DNA of 64,000 nucleotides, from NCBI GenBank assembly GCA_033002965.1, contig JAURVB010014899.1, forward strand, positions 62,001 through 126,000, written 5' to 3'. The notes under the pieces were generated by a model. That model was not told where the DNA came from, did not search any database, and was given only the letters and a program-made list of their open reading frames with translations. Within the stretch, counting starts at the first letter, position 1; the number at the start of each line of letters is the position of its first letter. Shown in pieces: positions 37,343 through 46,320 of the stretch. Position numbers and translations under genes: made by a program. The DNA comes from Piper betle. Lineage: Eukaryota; Streptophyta; Magnoliopsida; Piperales; Piperaceae.

Positions 37343-37345
37343 TAG

Positions 37346-38280
37346 CTTATCTATGTTGGGAAGTGTTTCAAGGTGATATGTTGCCCTTGAATTAACAAAT
37401 CGCAAAAGCTCTTATCTTTGGTTCCTCTACTGTAACTGTTATCGGTTATATTAGGGTTTTTATATTGTGGATCACGGTTTCTTTCACTTGAAACTGTTAC
37501 ATGGGAAGCATGGGAATAATAGACTAGATGCTTTTACTGCTTCTATCGCCAATTCCAAATATCTTAGTGTGTGGGTTGATTGTTTTTGGTGGGAACTTAC
37601 CCACAAATTTGTTTTTGGTAAATATCTACGAAAGGTTGAAGGACTGCAAATTTGTTTCTTGTTGTTGTAATACCATAATTTGCTTGGTAGTTTATCAGCA
37701 CTAATTCTCTAATTCTTTTGGCAGGGATTTACATCTTTTTGTTGGGATTCTATCTTCTTCAACCCATTGTTTTGAAGGGCTGGCAGCTACAAAGAGTCTA
37801 GTCCATAAAAGAGCAAAGAACAAGACTTGTTTAGGATGAGTTTTGAAAATGGAAGTAGATTTTTTTAGTGACATTGTCATTTTGCCTTTTATGGATCGTT
37901 ATGATCTTGTCATTTTCAAGAACATAGCAATTTGTGAATTTGGAGTGAGTTCCTTTATAAGACTGAAATTGATGAAAATGCCTTGTTCTAAACTATGATA
38001 TTCACATGGCTTAATGTGCAATTTGTGGCCCGCAAGTTTAAGAACTCACACGTTGTAAATAAGCTTTGTTCCATATCTTGTAACCCTTTCCTACACTCAA
38101 TACGATGCCAGTTTCTTTTTCTTTTCTTCAAGTTTTCTGCCAAATTAAGAACATGTGATGATAGTTCTTAAATGTACTCCAAAATTTGATACTGTTGTCA
38201 AACATTTGACCTTGTTAAATGATTAATTGAATCATACCACTCATTGTCGGAGGGTGGGGGGTGGGGTACGATGGTTGACG
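37346..38280. other. Non-coding DNA downstream of the transposase
   Basis: T-rich sequence with no recognisable protein. It may contain the transposase 3' UTR and the missing MULE right end, which I could not identify by inverted match to 33205-33295. Confidence 0.4.
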
Positions 38281-38282
38281 GT

Positions 38283-39440
38283 CTAATTTTAGAGTAGAAG
38301 GTCAGGGGAAACGAGTTTAGATGCGGGGGTAGTTTCGTAATATAAATTTAACTCGTTCTCGACTCGTGTCAATATTACGAAATATATCCTAAAAATATTA
38401 AAATATATATAATAAAATACTATAAAATAAAATAATCTAGTTTTATGGTATTTTATTGTATTTTTTAAATATCTTTTGGAATATATTTCATAATATTGAC
38501 TCGAGTTGAGAGCGAGCCAAGTTTTTATTACGAAATTACCCTGCACCTAAACTCGTTTCTTCCCCGACCTTCTACTCTAAAATTAAAGCATGTTATTCAA
38601 GTTAGAACTTGATTATTTTATTTTATGATATTTTATTGTATTTATTAAATATTTTTTGGAATGTATTTCGTAATATTGACTCGAGTTGGAATCGAGTCAA
38701 GTTTTTATTACGAAACTACCCTGCACCTAAACTCGTTTGTTCCCCGACCTTCTACTCTAAAATTAAAGCATGTTATTCAAGTTAGAACTTGATTATTTTA
38801 TTTTATGGTATTTTATTGTATTTATTAAATATTTTTTGAGCATATATTTCATAATATTGACACGAGTCGGGACGCGAGTCAAGTTTTTATTACGAAACTA
38901 CCCCGCACCTAAACTCGTTTGTTCCCCGACCTTCTACTCTAAAATTAAAGCATGTTATTAAAGTTAGAACTTGATTATTTTATTTTATGATATTTTATTG
39001 TATTTATTAAATATTTTTTAGCATGTATTTTGTAATATTGACTCGAGTTGGAATCGAGTCAAGTTTTTATTACGAAACTACCCTGCACCTAAACTCGTTT
39101 GTTCCCCGACCTTCTACTCTAAAATTAAAGCATGTTATTAAAGTTAGAACTTGATTATTTTATTTTATGATATTTTATTGTATTTATTAAATATTTTTTA
39201 GCATGTATTTCGTAATATTGACTCGAGTTGGAATCGAGTCAAGTTTTTATTACGAAACTACCCTACAACTAAACTCGTTTGTTCCCCGACCTTCTACTCT
39301 AAAATTAAAGCATTTTATTCGAGTTAGAACTTGATTATTTTATTTTATAGTATTTTATTATATTTTTAAAATTTTTTTGAGATATATTTCATAATATTGA
39401 TACGAGTCGGGAGCGAGTAAAGTTTTTATTACAAAACTGC
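38283..39440. repeat. 180-bp tandem array headed by an inverted copy
   Basis: The unit boundary AAAGCATGTTATT recurs at 38587, 38767, 38949, 39129 and 39309 (spacing 180, 182, 180, 180). Each unit contains TTATTTTATTTTATG, GACTCGAGTTGGAATCGAGT and TACCCTGCACCTAAACTCGT, then CCCCGACCTTCTACTCTAAA. Units after the first are nearly identical. The leftmost part (38283-38435) is the same module in inverted orientation facing 38440-38585, forming a large foldback. The last unit (39309-39440) is partial and more diverged. Confidence 0.9.
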
Positions 39441-39489
39441 CCCCGCCTTCCCGCTTCCTCTGTTTCACCCAAAATCCCCTGTTTCCACC

Positions 39490-39895
39490 ATTAGGGGGGG
39501 GGGGTCCGACGGACCGGGTAGGCCGGCGGCGGGCGGGGGGTGTTGGTCGGCTTCGGCGAAGGAGTTGGGAGGGGGCGCACTGGGATGAGGGGGAAGGGGG
39601 GGGGCGGTGCACTGGACGGGGCGGATTGGGGTGGGGGTGGCCGGGCCTGACGAACCGGCGGCGGGTGGGGGGGGGGCGGGTTGGTCGGCGACGACGAAGG
39701 AGGGGGAGGGGGCGCACTGGATGGGGGCGGACTGGGGGGGCGCACTGGACGGGGCGGACTGGGGTGGGGGTGGCCGGGCCCGACAGACCGGCGGCTAGCG
39801 GGGGGGGCGGGTTGGTCAGCGACGGCGAAGGAGGGGGAAGGGGTGCACTGGGCGTGGGCAGACTGGGTGGGGGGGCGTGGGGGGTTAAAATACTT
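39490..39895. repeat. G-rich tandem block (strong GC skew)
   Basis: Nearly pure G/C with guanines on the plus strand. Motifs such as GGGGCGCACTGGA, GGGCGGACTGGGG and GGTGGCCGGGCC recur every ~60-150 bp (for example 39595-39650, 39705-39780, 39835-39880). Long overlapping ORFs on both strands are composition artefacts. It directly follows the 180-bp array and ends in a T-run. Confidence 0.75.
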
Positions 39896-41168
39896 TTTTT
39901 TTTAAATATCGAAAGAATCCTTGTTGGCGGAGAAAACTTCTCTGCGTATGGCGCAGAGAAGTGATACTTATATATATATACATATATATTGTCCAGCAGC
40001 TTCATATTGATGTTCTACATATATATCATGTGCATATATGCATGCTTAGAATCTGATTAGATGATTGTTTGGATTTGCAGGCCGGTGATAGACCAGAACT
40101 TCTACTATGCTGGGCTGAAGTTCACCTCGCCGACTTTCTCTTGTGCCATGAGCAACATATTACCTGCCAATGACATTTGTAATGGCAGTCTTGTGCAGGT
40201 ATATATTAATATGCAAGAACGGCTAAATATACTTACTCATGTCAAACATCACGCTAGCTGTTATGGAAAGACAAGCTTTTTGAGGTCTCTCTTTCTTGTA
40301 GGATGGAAAAAATAAACATGAACAAAGTCAGATGCCAGGCCAAGCTGGTGGGAACCCTTGTCACTGTGGCTGGGGCAATGTTGATGACCCTCTACAAGGG
40401 CCCAATTGCGGAGATGGTGTGGTCCAAATATTTCCACCCTGGGAACTCCTATGTAACAGACACCCATGGAGTAACAGACAAGGACTGGTTCAAGGGCTCT
40501 ATCCTGCTCATCATCGCCACCTTTGCATGGGCTTCTCTGTTTGTTGTACAGGTGACCTCTCCAATCTCCATCCACAAACATTAACTTTTGTAACATTACC
40601 AATCGTATATGTTCATATCATTTCTCAACTTCATACAAGAAGATCATTAGAGAGCTGATCTTGGGTTTTTCATTGTATGGGATGATCCAGGCCATAACAC
40701 TAAAAAATACTCGGCTCAGCTCTCCCTCACAGCATTGATCTGCTTTGTGGGCACTCTTTAAGCCATTGCTGTGACCTTCGTCATGGAGCACAAGGCCTCT
40801 GTGTGGACTATTGGATGGGACATGAACGTCCATGCTGCTGCTTACGCTGTTAGTCTCTTCTTCTCTCATTAATCATCCCTTCCTTATGTCCTTCGCACCT
40901 CAAAGATTTCTCGTACAATAATCTGGAGAAAAATGACATTTTCAGGGTATAGTGTCATCTGCAATTTCAGACTATGTTCAAGGACTGGTGATGCAAAAGA
41001 GAGGGATATTGTTTGTTACAGCCTTTAGTCCCTTCATGATGATCATAGTAGCAATCACGGGATCTTTCATCCTTGCAGAAAAAATCTACTTGGGAGGGTA
41101 TGTTTATTATCAAATCAGCATCTACTACTAACTCCTGGTGTCAATCTGAGATTTACATCCTCCATTCG

Positions 41169-41206
41169 TTTGGATATTGCAGTGTTATTTGGATATTGCA
41201 GTGTTA
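41169..41206. repeat. 19-bp tandem duplication across the last 3' splice site of the transporter pseudogene
   Basis: TTTGGATATTGCAGTGTTA occurs twice in a row. Each copy contains a usable TTGCAG acceptor. Use of the second keeps the reading frame (GVIGGVVIVAG); use of the first would add 19 bases and break it. Confidence 0.9.
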
Positions 41207-41487
41207 TTGGAGGAGTTGTGATAGTTGCAGGCCTCTGCTCGGTGCTCTGGGGCAAACACAAGGAGAACAAGGAGAAGCAAGAGAAAGAGGCAATGTCCCT
41301 CCCAGAGGCTGTGAAGGGATCAGAGCCGGGGAATTGTGTTGGCGTCATTGAAGACATTACAGATGTGGACAAGGAGAAGGCTCAAGGGAACAAGGTCATG
41401 ACTTCTTTGGAGCAGGCAATCATTATTACAGTTGCTGCTCCTGTGCCTCATGAGCAGCCCATGAAAAATGATGGGATCACCAAATGA

Positions 41488-42800
41488 AGTGATAGCTAAC
41501 ATCCCAGATCATGAGGGGAGACATTTTTTGTCAAATCCCTTGGCTTTTCTTTTCTTTTTCTTTTTAATCTTATCTGTTTCTTGTATTTCAACTTTCTTGT
41601 ATGAGCTCAAGTCTCTCATCTTTGTGGACCAAACTAGTTGAGTGATTAGAATGGAAAGAAATTTGGTGCAATTTCTCTCTATGTAATGGAACTCTAGTAA
41701 AATGCATGTTTGTGGGCAGAAAAGCCCCATACACTTGAGCCCAAGATAAAACAAAGATTTCCTAATCACCAGACACCACTAAAAAAACTTGGTCATGGAA
41801 ACAAAATTAGATAGTCTATTTGATCAACATGTGAGTTTCTAACCCCCCCCCCCCCAAAAAAAAAAACTCTCTAACTCTCTGAATTCGACATAATTCTCTT
41901 TTTCAGTAAAACATTACAAGAGACAACAATAGTAATGGATTCAGGTTTTTAGCTTCTTAGCCGGTGGGCTAACATTTCAATTTTCATGGTGGCCAAGGAC
42001 AAGGGATTCTCGGATTCACCGGCCACAATATTTCAGCATCAGATGCAATACTACTTACTGAAAGGTATCAAGTTCAACGTCGTCACCACCATTATGCATG
42101 TATTCTTCTACTCAATAATAACTATGGTTATCCAAAGCTGTCAATGAACATTCGACCATCCCGCCAAAATTCTCTTTTCCCCAAACTCTTGGGAGGTGTG
42201 GCTCAGAAGCGAACAACAATCTCCCAACTTCTTTCGGCCATCTCGCTGTGCAGCTAGCATAGGCCCCCCTTGTTGATAGGCACAGTTGCTTTCCCGGATC
42301 ACCAATTCCCCATGGCCAACGATCATGGAAGTAAAGAGGAATAACAATGTGGAAAGAATTGAATTCTGAGGACCCAGAAGGAGGAATATAAAGATACATT
42401 ACCGGCCTTGAACGTTTATCTAATTAACCTGTTTGTTTTGTAATGTAAAAAATATAGCTAAATTATAAATAAAAAATAAAAAAGTCGGGCGGCAACTTGC
42501 TAAAGATTTTTTTATTTATAACTGATGCATTAGTTAACAGTAGGATTAAATTCTGTAACATCTTACAGGCAGGCAACATAGAACTGGATCTGCTGACGTG
42601 TATATTGTATTCCTTTCTTTACCAATATGACAATATCTTCTAACGTAGGCAGATAAAGCTTAATGAAGTTAATGCTAATTTTGTTCTCTGAGCATCCTAT
42701 TCTCCCTTCTTTTGCTTCTCTATTAAGTTCAAGAGCCATTTTATGAATGCCATATCAATGGTATTAATTTCTTTTTACAAACCCAGCTTTGCATGGAAGA
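41488..42800. other. Right part of the inserted block, no gene seen
   Basis: The first ~200 bases look like the pseudogene's 3' UTR. A poly-C/poly-A tract lies at 41844-41868. A minus-strand ORF at 42112-42399 contains FHDRWPWGIGDPGKQLCLST, but I do not recognise it. Copia similarity resumes near 42810. Confidence 0.4.
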
Positions 42801-42807
42801 TCCTAGG

Positions 42808-44045
42808 CTAGTTAAGTAGCAAAGGTTCCTTTTCTGTGATCATCAATGAATTAAAGGTTGCTATATACTCTTCAAGCTCCATATTTTTTTTCTTTAGACT
42901 CCTCACTCTATTCTTTTTCCCTGCCTTTGTATATACACTCTTTATTGAATACAACATCCCGACTTTAAAACACTTTATTGTTCTCAAAATCCTACATCCG
43001 ATAACAATATTCGTCACCCCTATATCTAAGAAATACACAATTGAGGGATTTTGAATCAAGCTTCCTTAAGAAAAGAGTAACCAACTTTCTTACCAGCCTA
43101 TACCTTTTTCGGTATTTTTCCATCTAAAATGCTTGATGGACTTTGGTTAATTAGATAGACAACTGTATCTATAGGGTAGCCCAAAGATCTAAAGGGAGTC
43201 TAGCATGAACTCTCATGCTTCTTACTCGCTCTAGGATGGTCCTGTTCATTCTCTCTGCCACCCCATTCTGTTGTGGTGTCCTTAACACTGTCTTGATTAT
43301 TTTAATTCTTTTTTTTCACAATAGGAGTCAAACTCTTTATTGCAATATTCTCCACCGTTATTCGGCAGAAGACATTTTAATCTCAAACTTATTTCATTCT
43401 CAACTTGGGTTTTCCATATCTTGAAAATTTTTTCATTCTCCACTGTTTAGGGTTTTCCATTCCCATTTTGGGTGGAATAGATCGACTAATTCTTTTATTC
43501 TAATTAGTAAGAGGGATCTTGAACTAAGAAATAGACCCTAGAAGCTAAAAGAGGGTATCCTGAGCAATTGCAATAATGAGGTTCATTGATATTCCTGGTA
43601 TAGTAGATGCTATCACACATAGAATCATACTCAATTCGATGGAATTGTTTTTCTTAATAGTGTATATCCATGTCTTCCAACTAAAATCATCAATGGAGGT
43701 AACAAAATAAAAATTACTTCTAAAAGATTTACCGTGGGTTGGCCCCCAAACATTCGTATAAACCAACTCCAACCTTTTATATTTCATCTCTCGCCCATCC
43801 TTTGTGAAGCTGACCTGTTTCTATTTACTTAAAACACAGTCTTCACAAAAACCAAAGTTAGGATCAATTATACTTGTCAAAACTTTCTTGAAATGTAAAA
43901 TCCTCATCATATTCTCACTCAAGTGACCAAGCCTTCTATGCCATAAAGTTGTTATGTCATTCTTCTTAGTAATCAAAAGAAATGGATCTACCATGGTAGA
44001 CAATGGACAAAGTGTGCTCACTGCCTTTTCCTTGATCACCACCAA
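42808..44045 (-). pseudogene. Ty1/copia integrase remnants
   Basis: In minus-strand order: a GAG-pre-integrase block (ITTLWHRRLGHLSENMMRIL, then FCEDCVLSK) at 44045-43821; the integrase core start [17 protein letters not shown] followed by [16 protein letters not shown] at 43787-43600; and a degraded C-terminal block (IGCRILRTIKCFKV...YSIKSVY), equivalent to the GYR.WD...I.SRDV.FNE region, at 43059-42930. Frames change between blocks, and the second and third catalytic acidic residues are not recognisable. RT is absent here and reappears 12.5 kb to the left. Confidence 0.8.
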
Positions 44046-44282
44046 TGCTCCCTTACTGATCTTCTACTGATTGTTTTCTAATGTAATCCTATAACCCTCT
44101 TGGTCCAACTTATTAATAGATATAAGATTCTTCTTCAATATAGTTAAATACCTAACCTCCTTGAGAATGAATTTACCTTTATCATGTATTTTCAAATGAA
44201 TAACTCCTCTACCTTCAATTTTGCACTTTTGACCATTGCTAATTATTACACATCCAAACTCACTCTTAACAATTTCACAAAG

Positions 44283-45189
44283 TCATTCTTTGTGAGGAGT
44301 ACAATGAAATGAAGTACAATGAAATGAAGCAACTGAATCAATATGCCATGTATCTATTTTGTAATCTCCATGAACAAATAAACAAAGTTTCCCTTTATGA
44401 CCATCTACAACATTAGCTACATTCTTGACTTGCTCAAGACAATCTTTCTTTACATGTCCATCCTTATTATAAATCCAACAAGTAAGCTTACCCTTGAATT
44501 TTCCTTTAGATTTAGAGTGCAATTTAATTCTTAGGACCTCTACTATGACCTCTTTCTCTTTCTTTGCCCTTGTCTTTGTCCATCACCAACAAAGTTGTGC
44601 CTGAGATGGACAGTGTGCTATCTAGCATGCTCCTCTTCGTCATTTCCTGAATCAAGATTACACTTAGTACTTCATCAAACTTAAGTTGTTCTTTTGATGC
44701 ATTACTTATAGATGTAATTAACGTATCCCAACTTTCCAGCAAAGAACACATGAACATTAAAAATTTAATATCTTCATTAAAGGTCATCCTCACAAATTCA
44801 AGTTGTGCCCAAATTTTATTGAAATCATTGAAATGATTAGTAATAGATTTATCTTCAGGCATCCTTAAATAGACAAGTTTCCTCAACAAAAATAATTTGT
44901 TAGAAGCTGATGACTTCTCATAAACACCGACTAAAGCCTCTATCAACCCTTTGACGATTGTCTGTTTAGAGACATTAAATGCCATCGACTGTGTGTTTAA
45001 TCAGACGATAGTTAAGGCTCGCCTATCTAACAAGGCCCACTCCTCAACTGACAACGCTTTTAGCTTGGCACCTATAAGCGGTTGATGTAGCTGCTTCTCG
45101 TATAGATGATCCTCAATCTGCATCATCCACTATTAATACTTTATTTCATTAAATTTCCCAATCTTTCCAGTCTCGAAAGTGTCCGCCAT
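44283..45189 (-). pseudogene. Ty1/copia gag and protease start, broken
   Basis: The start is ATG at 45189 (MADTFETGKIGKFNEIKY), followed by two adjacent stops. Then come MMQIEDHLYEKQLHQPLIGA, EEWALLDRRALTIV, a stop, MAFNVSKQTIVKGLIEALVG, SNKLFLLRKLVYLRM and HFNDFNKIWAQL (UBN2/gag). The zinc knuckle is CWIYNKDGHVKKDC at about 44490-44449 (a normal knuckle has Cys, not Tyr, at the second position). The protease motif is IDSVASFHCT near 44340, in place of the usual DSGAS. This is the proximal part of the element, adjacent to the 5' LTR. Confidence 0.82.
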
Positions 45190-45251
45190 GACTCCCACTA
45201 AAATTAAAATCTAATTGAATGAGGCCAAAATTTCCCACAAACAATGCCAAT

Positions 45252-45663
45252 TATTGAAAAAATTCCTAAAGTTGGAGATTAATAATAATAAATACAAAAT
45301 ATGAGAAAATAATGCCCGGGAAATAAGATAAAATAAAAATAAAAAAACAAAAGAATAGAGATTTAATGTGAAAAATCATCCTTTTATCAAAAGTTAAAAA
45401 TAATAGGACAACGACGAATAATTTACTACTTCAATTAAAGATTATAGTTATCAAACATATAAAGATATATAAAAAGATTACTTACCTAACGTATACAATT
45501 AAGATTATAATATTTTTTTATCTCAATATTTTATGTAAGATTAAACTAGTTATTTTATATAAAATTAAATTAGTGAATAATATTTTTTCTTCTTGCTTTT
45601 ATTTTTTTAATTTTTTCAGGATAAGTTATATATCATTAACATTTATAATTACAAATATTTACA
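45252..45663 (-). mobile_element. 5' LTR of split Ty1/copia element
   Basis: Homologous to the LTR at 28227 (shared CCTAAAGTTGGAGATTAATA, GATAAAATA, ATTTACTACTT and TAATATTTT blocks). On the minus strand it begins TGTAAATATTTG at 45663, and outside it lies TAATC (45664-45668), identical to the sequence outside the other LTR. Just inside, on the minus strand, is TTGGCATTGTTTG, a degraded TGGTATCAGAGC-like primer site. Confidence 0.8.
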
Positions 45664-45699
45664 TAATCTATATCAAATTCAATTAATGAAGCTCCCCGT

Positions 45700-46320
45700 G
45701 TAGAAGTTGATTTCTAGCCTTCCAGATTTCATCCACGTTGATTAAAAACCTGAGGATTTGAAGCTGACCATTATGCACATTATTAAGGAGAGAAAAGCAA
45801 TGCGCTGTAAAGTCCTCTCCAGTGATAATAGACAGGGGAGGCCGCCGAAATCCCTAGGTGGCAAAGTGTAGAGCACGCACTGGAGGATATTGAGTGAAGA
45901 TATGAACTACAGTTTCTTCGTCACTGTCACGTAACAAGCAGCTATATCAGAAATGATGTGACGTTTAAGGAGCCGTTGTCGAATTGGAAAAGCATTCCTG
46001 GCAATCTTCCACCTAATAGAAAGATACGAGGTGGGATTTTCAATCTCCACCATTTAACCCAATCGATACGAGTGGACGTAGAAATGGAGTTTGCAGTGAT
46101 GGATTTGTAGGCCTTTTGGACCGAGAAGCTTCCATTATGAGTCGAACAAAACAATAGCTTACCAGGCCTGCATTTTTTGGGAGGAGGAAGAGTCAATCTT
46201 ATGAGTTGACCATTCAATATTCCATCGCGAAGCTTTAAGGTACGCAAGGGCTACTCTAGCCAAAGATCATGATCCCATAGACCAGCAGACTTGATCTTTT
46301 AAGAGTATTCAAACCCACCT
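45700..46320 (-). pseudogene. LINE (non-LTR retrotransposon) C-terminal fragment
   Basis: The minus-strand ORF 46247-45942 contains HNGSFSVQKAYKSI, then WVKWWRLKIPPRIFLLGGRL, matching the zf-RVT region at the C-terminus of plant LINE ORF2 proteins (NGKFSVKSAY ... W..IW....PPK...F.W). A stop and frame change precede the next segment toward 45720 (HCFSLL-type). Only this 3' portion survives, next to the copia element's outer border. Confidence 0.7.

Larger units (their letters stand above)
33205..37345 (+). mobile_element. MULE-type transposon carrying a FRIGIDA exon and a FAR1-like transposase
   Basis: The left end carries GGACCGTTAGATGAAATG, a motif seen at many plant MULE termini (inference). 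A 22-bp direct repeat beginning GAAAACCTACCATCGG occurs at 33309 and 33434, flanking a CCG-rich stretch. A captured FRIGIDA exon (33456-33657), a long intron-like non-coding stretch (33658-34970) and the transposase (34971-37342) follow. The matching right-hand inverted end was not found between 37345 and 38280, so the right border is undefined. Confidence 0.55.
31760..41487 (+). pseudogene. WAT1-related (nodulin MtN21/EamA) membrane transporter pseudogene, seven exons
   Basis: The exons read 31760-31965, 32060-32121, 40081-40198, 40302-40551, 40691-40848, 40946-41097 and 41202-41487. Conserved pieces in order: KPYLAMISLQFGYAGMNIIT; APFALVLER; PKITFSIFMQIF; PVIDQNFYYAGLKFTSPTFS; KVRCQAKLVGTLVTVAGAML; WFKGSILLIIATFAWASLF; LSLTALICFVGTL; GIVSSAISDYVQGLVMQKRG; AITGSFILAEKIYLGG; VIGGVVIVAG. 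An intact protein would be a ten-span plasma- or vacuolar-membrane exporter. Breaks: TAG at 31895-31897; exon 2/exon 3 join out of frame; extra A near 40169; missing A in the A-run near 40702; TAA at 40759-40761. Intron 2 is 8 kb of transposons, and a 19-bp duplication lies on the last acceptor. The C-terminal 95 codons remain open. Confidence 0.88.

Noticed and set aside
39358..40005. 215-codon minus-strand proline-rich ORF
   Set aside because: It lies across the G-rich tandem block; the proline runs only mirror the repeated G-tracts.
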